A stretch of DNA of 64,000 nt from VYFG01 sp965213885. GTDB lineage: Bacteria > Pseudomonadota > Gammaproteobacteria > Arenicellales > Poriferihabitantaceae. This document shows positions 24,934-34,304 of this stretch, in pieces; position 1 is the stretch's first letter, and each line of letters begins with the position of its first letter. Both the position numbers and the translations under genes were made by a program. Below the pieces are notes generated by a model. The model did not search any database. It was not told the DNA's origin and saw only the letters and a list, made by a program, of their open reading frames with translations. The DNA is taken from contig OZ243919.1 of NCBI GenBank assembly GCA_965213885.1, positions 434,001 through 498,000 on the forward strand, in the 5' to 3' direction.

Positions 24934-26642
24934 GCACCATCGATCCGCGCATCGGGCAGATTGAATCGCAATCTGGCACCGGTGGTGAAACCTTCATCCA
25001 CCCGCAAACGGCCTCCATGGGACTCAACGATGGTCCGGCTGATGGACAGGCCCATGCCCAGACCGGAGTCCTTGGTGGTGACATACGGTTCGAACAGCCT
25101 GCAGATAATGGCATCACTGATACCGCATCCATTGTCGGAAACGCTGACCTCGCATCCGTTGCGCGAATCGTGAACCACACTCACCGACAGGCAGCGATCA
25201 TGTCCCGGCGCCTGTTTCAGGGAGTCGATACTGTTCCGGATCAGGTTGAACAGCACCTGCTCCATCTCGATTCGGTTCACCTGTACAAGGACCGCGGCAT
25301 TCGGCAGATTCTTGCGCCACTTGATTCCGTTTCGACGCAATGAGGCCTCGGCGAGTTCGAAAACCGCATTCACGATTTCGACCATGTCGTGCTCGTTGAC
25401 GGATGGCACGGAATCCCGCACGAATTCGCTGACGTGGCTGAGGATGGCTTTTGCCCTATCAGCCTCCCTGGTGGACTTCTCAAGGGCGTCGACCACTTCC
25501 GGAAACCGGTCCCGGCAATTTTCCAGGCGCCGGAGAGAGCCCCGGGCATAGTAGGTGATCGCCGTCAGCGGCTGGCTGAGTTCATGCGCCAGGGCGGATG
25601 CCATCTCTCCCATGGAAGCGCGGCGCAGAACCGCCGCCATTTGCTCCTGCTGTTGTCTGATCTTTTCTTCAGCCTGCACCCGGTCTGTAATATCGGTTCT
25701 GAGACCGACCACACCTCCGGTTCGGGTCCGCCGATCGGTGGCCAGTATCCATCGGCCATCGGAAAGCTGAACTTCCACGGAACCCTGCTGATTCGAGTAA
25801 TCCGCCATGCGCTCTTCGAGCCACTCATCCACGCGACCGACCGCTTCGCGCACTTCCCCTGCCTCGGCGCTGATGCGCAACAGCTTCCTGAACGATACCC
25901 CCGAATTCAGCTGATCCCGGATACTCGGAAACAGATCCATGATACGGGAGTTGGAGGCAACCAGACACCCATCGCTGTCGAACAGCAAGAATCCATCCGT
26001 CATCGATTCGAGTGCCTCGTTCAGCCATTCCTGGCTCGCCCGGAGCTGCTCCTCGGTTTCACGTCGTATACGAATCTCTTCCCGGAGTTCTCTGTTGCTG
26101 CATTCAAGGGCTTTGGTGGCGCGCTGTATCCGGTCATCCAGCTTCTCATAGGCCTGGCGCAGTTCCCGTTCCGCGCGTTTGCGGATACTGATGTCCCTGA
26201 CCAGGAAAAAATAGCCCAGGACCCGGCCGTCCTGCACATCAGGAATGTAATTGAGATGCACATCACGGCAGACGCCATCCGGATAGGTGATCGTGCTTTC
26301 CTGGCTGACCTCTTTCCCGGAAAGCACCTGTTCCAGCAGGGTTTCCACCGTATGGTAGTGCTCGTCGGAAAAGAGATCCCGCAACGACATGCCGATCAGG
26401 TCATCCCGGTCCAGGCAATACCAGGTCTCCAATTGGCGGTTGGCGAAGACGATGCGCTGATTGAGGTCCACATAGCCGGTCATGGCCGGCAGGGCATCGA
26501 TGATTTGCCCTAACCGGCTGTTCTCTTCCGTAAGCCGGGAGATGTCGACGTCAGGGCTCCCGGGTCGCAATACCGCTCTCCTTTCCCCCGCTTGACGAGC
26601 ATTGGCAGGCGAAACGGCAGGTGCGTCGCCGATACGATTCAA
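24930..26642 (-). CDS. Soluble PAS-PAS sensor histidine kinase
   Basis: A 570-aa cytoplasmic kinase without membrane helices. An N-terminal PAS domain spans roughly residues 45-150 (DALPAMTGYVDLNQRIVFAN) and a coiled-coil linker 150-205. A second PAS domain spans 205-320 (ESMTDGFLLFDSDGCLVASN). HisKA has phospho-acceptor His353 in ALAHELSQPLTAI. The HATPase has N-box FNLIRNSID and G-boxes DNGCGISD and GLGMGLSIS. It resembles the FixL/TtrS/DctB group of kinases paired with FixJ-type regulators. The second PAS has a WILATDRRTRTGG segment; no haem-binding His signature could be confirmed. Confidence 0.92.
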   Translation of the reverse strand: MNRIGDAPAVSPANARQAGERRAVLRPGSPDVDISRLTEENSRLGQIIDALPAMTGYVDLNQRIVFANRQLETWYCLDRDDLIGMSLRDLFSDEHYHTVETLLEQVLSGKEVSQESTITYPDGVCRDVHLNYIPDVQDGRVLGYFFLVRDISIRKRAERELRQAYEKLDDRIQRATKALECSNRELREEIRIRRETEEQLRASQEWLNEALESMTDGFLLFDSDGCLVASNSRIMDLFPSIRDQLNSGVSFRKLLRISAEAGEVREAVGRVDEWLEERMADYSNQQGSVEVQLSDGRWILATDRRTRTGGVVGLRTDITDRVQAEEKIRQQQEQMAAVLRRASMGEMASALAHELSQPLTAITYYARGSLRRLENCRDRFPEVVDALEKSTREADRAKAILSHVSEFVRDSVPSVNEHDMVEIVNAVFELAEASLRRNGIKWRKNLPNAAVLVQVNRIEMEQVLFNLIRNSIDSLKQAPGHDRCLSVSVVHDSRNGCEVSVSDNGCGISDAIICRLFEPYVTTKDSGLGMGLSISRTIVESHGGRLRVDEGFTTGARLRFNLPDARIDGA

Positions 26643-26660
26643 TTCACACCGATCCCGAAA

Positions 26661-26677
26661 GACAAGATATCCTTGTC
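26661..26677. promoter_or_regulatory. Short palindrome in kinase/DddP-like divergent region
   Basis: GACAAG at 26661-26666 and CTTGTC at 26672-26677 form a perfect 6-bp dyad with a 5-nt centre, in the 82-bp gap between the divergent kinase and M24 genes. It is a candidate operator; it could be chance. Confidence 0.3.
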
Positions 26678-26724
26678 AACGATACCATACATCACAGGTC
26701 CCATTTCAAAGAACAGAACCTGCC

Positions 26725-28014
26725 ATGAACGATCCCCTGGAATTACCCCGCCCCGCCCCTCATGAGTCGCCGGACCAGCGAATGCAGGCCGCGCTGAATC
26801 TGTACCGCAGTATGGTGGATGATCAATCCTGGTCCATCGATATCCACGCACTGTGGCAATACCGCCTCGCACAGGTGCGGAAAATGATCGATGCGTCCGG
26901 GTTTGCCGGGGTGGTGCTGTATGACCCGGTCAATATCCGCTACGCCACCGGCACCAGCACCATGCCGGTGTTTTCCCTGCACTTCCGTGACCGCTACTGC
27001 TTTATCGGTGCCCATGGGCCGGTGGTGTTTTTCGAAAAGCCGCACTGGCGCCATCTCACCGAGGGCTCCGGTCTGGTCGGCGAAGTGCGTGACCGGATTT
27101 CCTGCCGCGGTGCAACGGGCGGCTCGGATATCGACGGAAACATCGCCCGCTGGATCGGTGAAATCGAAGACCTCGTCAACAGCTACGGTGCCGGCGGTCA
27201 CAGGCTGGCAATGGATCACTGCGAACCGGCGCTGCTGCGGGCACTGGAATCCAGGGGCTATTCGGTTTGCGAAGCCCAGGAACCCATGGAGCGGATTCGG
27301 GCCATCAAGTCGACCGAAGAGGTGGACTGCATGCGGGTGGCGCTGGCCGTCACGGAAGTTGGCATGCAAAGAATGCAGGACGCGCTGAGCCCCGGCGTCA
27401 CGGAGAATTATCTCTGGAGTATTCTGGGCGGCAACAATCTTGAATTCGGCGGCGAGTGGCTTGAATGCCGCCTGCTGACATCGGGTCAACGCACCAATCC
27501 CTGGCTGCAGGAGGCATCGGATCGACCCGTGCAGGCCGGGGAGGTGGTCGCCTTCGATACCGACATCATCGGGCCATTCGGATACTGCGCGGATATTTCG
27601 CGAACGTTTTTCTGCGAGCCGGGCACGCCGACGGCGCGGCAAAGGGCGATGTATTCACTGGCCAGGGAAGAACTGGCGCACAACACGGACCTGCTGCAAC
27701 CGGGCAGGACGCTGCGGGAGATTGCGGAACGGTCCTTTGCCGTGCCGGCCGAATACAGGATGAACAGCTACGCCTTCGTCGCCCATGGAGTCGGGCTCTG
27801 CGACGAATGGCCGAACTGTTACCAACTCGAAATACTGGAAGACCGGGGAGAGGGTGATATCGTGATCGAACCGGGCATGACCCTTTGTGTGGAAAGCTAT
27901 ATCGGAGAAACCGGCGGTCCGGACGGCATCAAGCTGGAAGAGCAGGTCCTGATCACGGAATCCGGCCCGGTGGCGCTTTCCCGCTTCCCCTTCGAGACGC
28001 TTCTTGGCGGCTAG
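26725..28014 (+). CDS. DddP-like M24-family protein (candidate DMSP lyase)
   Basis: A 429-aa member of the creatinase/prolidase (M24) fold. The metal-site residues are all present: Asp278 and Asp280 in FDTDIIGPFG, Asp290 in ADISRTFF, His354 in AHGVGLCDEWP, Glu390 in LCVESY and Glu405 in KLEEQVLI. The segments GGEWLECRLLTSGQRTNPW and HGVGLCDEWP and the C-terminal pattern closely follow what I recall of characterised DMSP lyases DddP, with active-site spacing shifted by a constant 16-17 residues. Start ATG 26725 follows the intergenic palindrome. The call as DMSP lyase is from family resemblance; a related M24 hydrolase on another betaine-like compound is the alternative. Confidence 0.65.
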   Translation: MNDPLELPRPAPHESPDQRMQAALNLYRSMVDDQSWSIDIHALWQYRLAQVRKMIDASGFAGVVLYDPVNIRYATGTSTMPVFSLHFRDRYCFIGAHGPVVFFEKPHWRHLTEGSGLVGEVRDRISCRGATGGSDIDGNIARWIGEIEDLVNSYGAGGHRLAMDHCEPALLRALESRGYSVCEAQEPMERIRAIKSTEEVDCMRVALAVTEVGMQRMQDALSPGVTENYLWSILGGNNLEFGGEWLECRLLTSGQRTNPWLQEASDRPVQAGEVVAFDTDIIGPFGYCADISRTFFCEPGTPTARQRAMYSLAREELAHNTDLLQPGRTLREIAERSFAVPAEYRMNSYAFVAHGVGLCDEWPNCYQLEILEDRGEGDIVIEPGMTLCVESYIGETGGPDGIKLEEQVLITESGPVALSRFPFETLLGG

Positions 28015-28029
28015 GTGTGCTCCCGGCTT

Positions 28030-28755
28030 TCATTGAACCAACCCCGCCAGGGAGAGACCAACCAGTACCACCAATGCCGCATTTCTGTACTGCTTCTCCC
28101 CCGCCCTGCCGAACATGCGGGCCCCGAGCCAGGTGCCGACCAGATACAACACCGCACCGGGCAATGCAATCAGCAGATCGCCGCTCCCCAATGTTCCCGC
28201 GTAGACGGCGATGAATGCGAACCAGATCTGCACCATGAAGGCCCAGGAAACAATCAGGGTTCGTGCCTCCACGTGATTCCAGGGACCCAGCAGAATCGCC
28301 GTGACGGTCACCAGCGCAATGTAACTGGCACCGAAAATGATGCCGCTGAAGCTGCCGATGAGCACCATGCCGGCCAGGCCCGGGCGCTTCCGGTATCGCC
28401 AGCCCCCCAGCATCATCAGGCTGGTCAACAGGATCGTGATGGCGATTCCCCGGGCCAGGGTCTGTGAATCCATCACCAGCAGCAGCCACTGACCGACCGG
28501 CATCAACAGCATGCTCGGGATCACCAGATAGAGGGTCGGTTTCCATTGAATCCGATGAAAGCATGAGCGGAACAGGAAGGTACTGGCGGCGAAATCCACG
28601 ATCAGCACCTTGCCAACGATCATGATCGGTGGATAGAAGATGGTCAGAATGGCGATGATGAATGCGGGACCGCCGAAACCGGTAAATCCACGCAGCAGCC
28701 CGGCGACAAGTGCCACCACGGCGATGACCGCCATTCCCACTTCATCACCTAACAT
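28030..28755 (-). CDS. TauE/SafE-family membrane permease
   Basis: A 241-aa protein of about eight hydrophobic segments, typical of the sulfite exporter TauE/SafE family: GLLRGFTGFGGPAFIIAIL near the N-terminus and a related repeat in the C-terminal half (IGSFSGIIFGASYIALVTV). The start is ATG at 28755, since a longer frame reads into the divergent gene. Family members export sulfite, sulfoacetate or other organic anions. Neighbouring DddP-like and TauD-like genes make a sulfur-containing substrate attractive, but this is inference. Confidence 0.82.
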   Translation of the reverse strand: MLGDEVGMAVIAVVALVAGLLRGFTGFGGPAFIIAILTIFYPPIMIVGKVLIVDFAASTFLFRSCFHRIQWKPTLYLVIPSMLLMPVGQWLLLVMDSQTLARGIAITILLTSLMMLGGWRYRKRPGLAGMVLIGSFSGIIFGASYIALVTVTAILLGPWNHVEARTLIVSWAFMVQIWFAFIAVYAGTLGSGDLLIALPGAVLYLVGTWLGARMFGRAGEKQYRNAALVVLVGLSLAGLVQ

Positions 28756-28788
28756 CGCTCTACGGCTACCGCCAATCGTAACGACTGC

Positions 28789-29262
28789 ATGATCACCTAC
28801 CTTCTGGCCTGGAATCCGCGGCGCGCCCCCTGGCGGGAACGCACCACGTTGCTGCGCTGCCTCGAATCCGGTCAGCCCGCCGTCACTTCCTGGGGCATGC
28901 TGTCGAAATCCATCTGTCCAGGTGACAGGGTATTCCTCATCAGGCTGGGGGTTTCGCCCCGGGGAATCATCGCTTCGGGCTCTGCGGTCAGCGGCGCATA
29001 CCTTACACCACACTGGGACCCGGAGAAACGCAAGCAGGGAAAAAGCAGCCGTTGCGTAGAGATCGCGTTCTCCCGGTTGCTCGATACGGACGCAACCCCG
29101 CCTCTGTCCGTGGACGATCTCGACGGATCGCCACTGGATGAGATGCATTGGCGCATCCAGGGCTCGGGAGTCATGATCCCGGCCCATGTTGCCGCAGCGC
29201 TGGAATCTCGCTGGGCGGCCCATCTCGAACTCGTCAACGCCGGCTCATCGGCCGACACATAG
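28789..29262 (+). CDS. EVE-like (PUA superfamily) domain protein
   Basis: A 157-aa soluble protein. MITYLLAWNPRRAPW, then GDRVFLIRLGVSPRGIIASG and HWDPEKRKQGK, then MHWRIQGSGVMIP match the EVE-like domain often found fused to restriction endonucleases or standing alone. EVE/PUA-type domains bind modified bases in DNA or RNA. Here it stands alone between TauE/SafE and sarcosine oxidase genes with no nuclease nearby. It is a second PUA-superfamily protein in the window besides the ASCH protein at 12697-13164. Confidence 0.65.
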   Translation: MITYLLAWNPRRAPWRERTTLLRCLESGQPAVTSWGMLSKSICPGDRVFLIRLGVSPRGIIASGSAVSGAYLTPHWDPEKRKQGKSSRCVEIAFSRLLDTDATPPLSVDDLDGSPLDEMHWRIQGSGVMIPAHVAAALESRWAAHLELVNAGSSADT

Positions 29263-29323
29263 CAATTCGATATACGTCATCACAGCGGATGACGGGTTTG
29301 CGATGCTGTGCTAATTTCGGTGC

Positions 29324-30571
29324 ATGCAGCGGTATTCCATTTTCAGCCTGGCCCGCAATGCCCTGAGCCACCACCGGAACTGGCAGCGCGCCTGGCGCAG
29401 CCCCACGCCGAAAGCCCGTTACGATATCATCATCATCGGTGGCGGCGGACATGGACTCGGCGCCGCGCATTACCTTGCCAGGGAGCATGGCATGACCAAT
29501 ATTGCGGTACTGGAGAAAGGCTGGATCGGCGGCGGCAACACCGGCCGCAACACCATGACCGTGCGATCGAATTTTCTCCGCGAGGCCAGCGTTCCGTTTC
29601 ATGAGCATTCGCTGGATCTCTATCGGCAGCTGAGCCGCGAACTCAATTTCAATGTCATGGCCAATGAGCGCGGGATGATCACCTTCATCCAGAGTTCCGC
29701 AGTGAACCGCATCGCCATGCAGATGGCCAACACGATGCATATCTATGGCGCGGATTACCGCGTCATCGGACTCGACGAGGTCAGACGCCGTATCCCGATC
29801 TTCGACCCCCCCGAAGACATGCGCATGCCCATTCACGGCGCGGTGTACCAGCCCCGGGCCTCGATGGTGCGGCACGACGCCGTGGCCTGGGGTTTCGCCC
29901 GGTCCGCCGACGCCCGCGGGGTGGATATCATCCAGAACTGCGAGGTCATCGACATACTCAGGGAAAACGGCCGGGTAGCCGGTGTCGAAACCACCCGCGG
30001 CGTCATTCATGCGGACAAGGTGGGCATGGCGGTGGCGGGCCACGGCAGTGTTGTCGCCGGCATGGCAGGCATCCGGCTGCCCATCGTCACCCAGCCGCTT
30101 CAGGCCTGGGTGTCCGAACCCATCAAGCCGGTGCTGGACGAGATCGTGGTGATCCGCAGCTATTTCGGCACCTACCTCATGCAGTCCGACAAGGGGGAGA
30201 TCGTGGTGGGCCAGGGCTGCGACCCCTATCCGTCCTATGCCCAGCGGGGGACGTTTCCCATCATCGAGGACGCCACCACCGCGATGCTGGAGGTGTTCCC
30301 CAGTTTTCGCCGGCTGAAACTGCTGCGCCACTGGGCCGGTATGCTGGACATGGTCTATGACGGCAGCCCGGTCATTTCCCGCACCGACCTGAAGGGATTT
30401 TACGTGGATCTTGCCGGGTCCGGCGGGTTCAAGACCACCCCGGCAGCGGCGCGGACGTTCGCCCACCTCATTGCGCGGGATGAACCCCACCCACTAGCAG
30501 CGGCCTATGAGTTGAGCCGTTTCAGCAACGGACACCTGATTCCGGAGGGCGGCGTCTCCGCCAATCGATGA
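29324..30571 (+). CDS. soxB: Sarcosine oxidase subunit beta
   Basis: A 415-aa FAD/FMN-binding catalytic subunit of heterotetrameric sarcosine oxidase, which demethylates N-methylglycine to glycine with transfer of the methylene to tetrahydrofolate. The dinucleotide motif is IIIIGGGGHGLGAAHYLA. The family-specific GWIGGGNTGRNTMTVRSNFL follows, and the covalent-flavin region is near RHDAVAWGFARSA. It is 2 nt upstream of soxD, and the order soxB-soxD-soxA-soxG is the classical operon order. The long frame on the opposite strand is a shadow. Confidence 0.95.
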   Translation: MQRYSIFSLARNALSHHRNWQRAWRSPTPKARYDIIIIGGGGHGLGAAHYLAREHGMTNIAVLEKGWIGGGNTGRNTMTVRSNFLREASVPFHEHSLDLYRQLSRELNFNVMANERGMITFIQSSAVNRIAMQMANTMHIYGADYRVIGLDEVRRRIPIFDPPEDMRMPIHGAVYQPRASMVRHDAVAWGFARSADARGVDIIQNCEVIDILRENGRVAGVETTRGVIHADKVGMAVAGHGSVVAGMAGIRLPIVTQPLQAWVSEPIKPVLDEIVVIRSYFGTYLMQSDKGEIVVGQGCDPYPSYAQRGTFPIIEDATTAMLEVFPSFRRLKLLRHWAGMLDMVYDGSPVISRTDLKGFYVDLAGSGGFKTTPAAARTFAHLIARDEPHPLAAAYELSRFSNGHLIPEGGVSANR

Positions 30572-30572
30572 C

Positions 30573-30842
30573 ATGCTGCTGATTCCCTGCCCGCATTGTG
30601 GAGAGCGAAACGAACACGAGTTCGTCTGCGGCGGCGACGCGGCGCGAATGCGGCCACCGTCCCCCGCGGACCTGGATGATGTCGCCTGGCAGGACTACCT
30701 GTACAACAACACCAACAACAAGGGCTGGGTCCGGGAACGCTGGTGGCATTTCCGTGGCTGCGAACGCTGGTTCGAAATCGAGCGGCACACGGTGACCCAC
30801 GCCATCAGGCGGCCGGAAAGTTCCGGAGATGCCGATGGCTGA
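30573..30842 (+). CDS. soxD: Sarcosine oxidase subunit delta
   Basis: An 89-aa zinc-binding subunit. CPHCGERNEHEFVCGGDA at the N-terminus and HFRGCERWFEIERHT provide the Cys6, Cys9, His and Cys zinc ligands seen in SoxD. Length is normal. It starts one base after the soxB stop and its end overlaps the start of soxA by 14 nt. Confidence 0.95.
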   Translation: MLLIPCPHCGERNEHEFVCGGDAARMRPPSPADLDDVAWQDYLYNNTNNKGWVRERWWHFRGCERWFEIERHTVTHAIRRPESSGDADG

Positions 30843-33789
30843 GCCCATGCGGCTGCCCCGGGGCGGCCTGATCGACCGGAACACCCGGCTGACTTTCACG
30901 TTCAACGGCCGGCAATACACGGGATGCCATGGCGACACCCTGGCCTCGGCGTTGCTGGCCAACGGCGTGCGGCTGGTCGGGCGCAGCTTCAAGTATCACC
31001 GTCCCCGGGGCGTCATGGGCGCCGGCATCGAGGAAACCAATGCGCTGGTGCAGTTGCTGCACCCGCGGGACGAACCCAATGTACAGGCCACCCGGTTACC
31101 CCTGGTCGACGGCCTGGCCGCTCGCAGCATCAACTGCTGGCCCTCGGTGGGTTTCGACCTGGGCGCGGTCAATTCCCTGCTTTCACCGCTGTTCCCCGCC
31201 GGGTTCTACTACAAGACCTTCATGTGGCGCCCGTGGAAGGAGTATGCCCGCGTCATCCGCCGCTTCGCAGGCCTCGGAAACAATCCGGTCGCCCGGGATC
31301 CGGGGCATTACGAACGACGTTATCACCACTGCGATCTGCTGATCGTCGGATCGGGGCCCGCCGGGCTGGCCGCTGCGCTGGCCGCGGCCGGGGCGGATAT
31401 CCGCGTCATGCTGGTGGATGACGGCGAACAGCCCGGCGGAAGCCTTCTGAACCTGCCGTGCCCGGTCGACGGCAGGGCAGGGGATGTCTGGGCCCGGGAG
31501 GTCGCCGAGCGGCTGGACTCCCTGCCGAACGTTCTCAGGCTGCCCCGGTCGCTGGTTGCCGGTTACTATGACCACAACCTGCTCACCGTGGTGGAGCGCG
31601 GTCCGGATACCGCCTGGGTCGCGGAACGGCTGTGGCGGATCCGGGCGGGGCGGGTCATCCTGGCCACCGGCGCGGTTGAGCGCCCCCTGCTTTTTCCGGG
31701 CAATGACAGGCCGGGGGTGATGCTCGCCTCCGCCGCCGCGACCTACTGCCACCAATATGGCGTCAGACCGGGTCGTGCGGTAGTGGTTGCCACCAACAAC
31801 AACGGTGCCTATGCCGCCGCCTTCGCGCTCAGACAGGCCGGCGTGGATATCCCCGTGTTGCTGGACCAGCGCATCACGCCGCCTGAGGCTCTGCTTGCGC
31901 GGGCAGGGGAACTCGGCATCCCGGTATTGACCGGCCGGCGGATCACCGGTGTATCCGGCCGGACCGCCCTGTCCGGCGTCAGCTCACAGACAGTCCGGGG
32001 CACCCATGCACAACACCATCGCTGCGACGTTCTGTGCACTTCCGGTGGCTGGAATCCATCCGTGCAACTGCATTCCCAGTCCGGGGCCAGACCGCGCTAT
32101 GACGAATCCATCGCCTGCTTCGTGCCCGGGGAGGCGGTGCAGCAAGAGCGGACAGTCGGCGCCGCCGCGGGAGCGTTTTCCCTGGTGGCCTGTCTGCAGC
32201 AGGGCCTGGATGCCGCGAATGAGGCGGTGGCGGCACTGGGACGGAGCGCACCACCGATGCCGGCCTTCAGCGCCGACAGTGAACCTGCACTGGAGATCGA
32301 GGCGGACTGGTCCATGGTCCACAGTCCCGCCGGCTCCAAGACCTTCATTGACCTCCAGAATGACGTCACTACGGCGGATATCGACCTGGCGCTGAGGGAG
32401 AACTATACCTCGGTGGAACATGTCAAGCGCTATACCACCGCCGGCATGGCAACCGACCAGGGCAAGTCCGGCAACACGCATGTCATCGGCTACCTCGCCG
32501 CGCAACTGTCCAGGCCCCCCGGGGATGTGGGCACCACCACGTTCCGCCCCCCGGTGGCGCCGATCAGCTTCGGCGCCGTTGGCGGGTTCGAAACCGGCGA
32601 ACTGATCATCCCCATCCGCCGAACGCCGCTGACGCCGTGGCATATCCGCGAGGGCGCCCGGATGAATGAGGCCGGCGCCAACTATCGCCGGCCGTTCTGG
32701 TACCCGCGTCCGGGCGAAAGCGACGAGGAGGCCATATGGCGTGCAGCCAGAGCGGTGCGCACGGGCGCCGGCATCTACGACGGCTCTCCCCTGGGCAAGT
32801 TTGAACTGTTCGGCAGGGACGTGGTGAAACTGCTGGAGCTGGTGTACACCAATCGCTGGCGGAAGCTCGAACCAGGCCAGGGCAAGTTCGGCCTCATGCT
32901 GCACGAGGACGGCCGCCTGCTGGATGATGGCGTCACGTTCCGCCTGGATGAGCAGCGCTGGATGATGTCCACAGGAACCGGTACCGCGGACGAGGTCCAT
33001 GCGCATCTGGAGCGCCTGCTCCAGGTGGAATTTCCCCGCTGGCAGGTCTATGTCACGCCTGTCACCAACCAATGGGCGAACATCTGCGTCTGCGGTCCGA
33101 AGGCGCGCGCTGTCCTGACCCGGGCCGGAACGGACATCGATCTCAACCCCGAAAAATTCCCCTTCCTGGCATTACGGTCGGGCCGGGTGGCCGGAGCCGA
33201 TGCCTGGGTGGCGCGGGTCAGCTATACCGGCGAACTCAGCTTCGAGGTCAACGTCCGTCGTCGGGATGCCCTGCGGGTGTGGGAGGCCTTGATGGAAGCC
33301 GGAGAGTCTTATGACATTACCCCCGTGGGCTCCGAGACCAGCGCCGTACTGCGCATCGAGAAGGGGTTCATCTCCGCCGGCAGTGAAGGCGACAATATCA
33401 CCAACCCCTTCGACGCCGGCATGGGATGGGTGGTCGACATGGACAAGGCGGATTTCATCGGCAGGCGCACCCTTGTCCGCGATCTGGCGAACGACGCCCT
33501 TGATCGCCAGCAGGTGGTCGGTCTGCTGCCCGGGGACGCCTCCTTTGTGCCGGCCGAGGGCAGTGCGCTGATTCAGCCGGGCAGCGAATCCCGACCGAAT
33601 TTTCAGGGACATGTCACCGCCTCGTGCTACAGCCCGAACCTCGAGCGGTCGATTTGCCTGGCCCTGCTGAAGGGTGGACACCGGCGCCTGGGGGAAACCA
33701 TCGTGATTTCCGGGCTGGAGCGTACCATGGAAGCGGAAATCACCCGGCCGGCGTTCATCGACCCCAGGGGCGAGAGGATGAAAAGTTGA
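30829..33789 (+). CDS. soxA: Sarcosine oxidase subunit alpha
   Basis: A 986-aa subunit, full length for SoxA. The N-terminal ferredoxin-like part has LTFTFNGRQYTGCHGDTLAS, and an NAD-binding Rossmann domain has LLIVGSGPAGLAAALAAAGA. The C-terminal aminomethyltransferase (GcvT)-like half, from about residue 600, binds tetrahydrofolate, with GYDITPVGSE-type and RIEKGFIS landmarks. The ATG at 30829 or 30835 overlaps soxD. Together with SoxB, SoxD and SoxG it oxidises sarcosine and yields 5,10-methylene-THF, the expected last step for methylated glycines produced by upstream demethylases. Confidence 0.95.
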   Translation: MPMAEPMRLPRGGLIDRNTRLTFTFNGRQYTGCHGDTLASALLANGVRLVGRSFKYHRPRGVMGAGIEETNALVQLLHPRDEPNVQATRLPLVDGLAARSINCWPSVGFDLGAVNSLLSPLFPAGFYYKTFMWRPWKEYARVIRRFAGLGNNPVARDPGHYERRYHHCDLLIVGSGPAGLAAALAAAGADIRVMLVDDGEQPGGSLLNLPCPVDGRAGDVWAREVAERLDSLPNVLRLPRSLVAGYYDHNLLTVVERGPDTAWVAERLWRIRAGRVILATGAVERPLLFPGNDRPGVMLASAAATYCHQYGVRPGRAVVVATNNNGAYAAAFALRQAGVDIPVLLDQRITPPEALLARAGELGIPVLTGRRITGVSGRTALSGVSSQTVRGTHAQHHRCDVLCTSGGWNPSVQLHSQSGARPRYDESIACFVPGEAVQQERTVGAAAGAFSLVACLQQGLDAANEAVAALGRSAPPMPAFSADSEPALEIEADWSMVHSPAGSKTFIDLQNDVTTADIDLALRENYTSVEHVKRYTTAGMATDQGKSGNTHVIGYLAAQLSRPPGDVGTTTFRPPVAPISFGAVGGFETGELIIPIRRTPLTPWHIREGARMNEAGANYRRPFWYPRPGESDEEAIWRAARAVRTGAGIYDGSPLGKFELFGRDVVKLLELVYTNRWRKLEPGQGKFGLMLHEDGRLLDDGVTFRLDEQRWMMSTGTGTADEVHAHLERLLQVEFPRWQVYVTPVTNQWANICVCGPKARAVLTRAGTDIDLNPEKFPFLALRSGRVAGADAWVARVSYTGELSFEVNVRRRDALRVWEALMEAGESYDITPVGSETSAVLRIEKGFISAGSEGDNITNPFDAGMGWVVDMDKADFIGRRTLVRDLANDALDRQQVVGLLPGDASFVPAEGSALIQPGSESRPNFQGHVTASCYSPNLERSICLALLKGGHRRLGETIVISGLERTMEAEITRPAFIDPRGERMKS

Positions 33790-34304
33790 GCGGCTACGAT
33801 GTTGCGGTGACCGGGGTGGATTGCTGCCTGATCGATATCCGGTCGGACAGGGACGGCTGCTCCGCCCTGGCGGAGGTGCTCGGCATGACACTGCCGGCGA
33901 AAACCGGTCACTTGACGACCGACGGCCACAGGCATTTGATGCAACTATCTCCGGATCATTGGCTGTACTCATCCCAGGACGAAGCGGATAGAGCGCTGGC
34001 GCCGCGGCTCAACAGGGGATTCAGTGAGTACCATGCGGTCGCCACGCTGGTCACCGATCAGTACGCGGTATTCCGCGTGGAAGGTGAAGGTGTGATGGAT
34101 GTGCTGTGCCAGGGCATCTCCATGGATCTGTGCCCGGACCGCTTCGGCCCCGGTCATTGCGCCACCTGTGCGTTCGCCCGGGCCCGTGCCGTCCTCCTGC
34201 CGCTGGAACCCGGCCGGTGCTACCAGATGTACGTCGAGTCCAGCCTGGGCGAATATGTCGCCGACTGGCTGAACAGGGCGGCCCGCGGCAACGACGCGGC
34301 GTGA
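33786..34304 (+). CDS. soxG: Sarcosine oxidase subunit gamma
   Basis: A 172-aa protein of the SoxG family, related to the GcvT fold. The start is best placed at TTG 33786, overlapping the soxA stop and preceded by GAGAGG; in-frame upstream codons lie inside soxA. Internal features YAVFRVEGEGVMDVLCQGIS and ALLPLEPGRCYQMYVES-like segments fit the family. It ends with an overlap (GTGA) into an acylphosphatase gene. Confidence 0.88.
   Translation: MSGYDVAVTGVDCCLIDIRSDRDGCSALAEVLGMTLPAKTGHLTTDGHRHLMQLSPDHWLYSSQDEADRALAPRLNRGFSEYHAVATLVTDQYAVFRVEGEGVMDVLCQGISMDLCPDRFGPGHCATCAFARARAVLLPLEPGRCYQMYVESSLGEYVADWLNRAARGNDAA

Noticed and set aside
29234..30490. 418-codon open frame on the minus strand opposite soxB
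   Set aside because: The plus strand has a full-length, motif-complete sarcosine oxidase subunit; the antisense frame is His/Asp/Gly-rich with no domain and arises from high G+C codon use.
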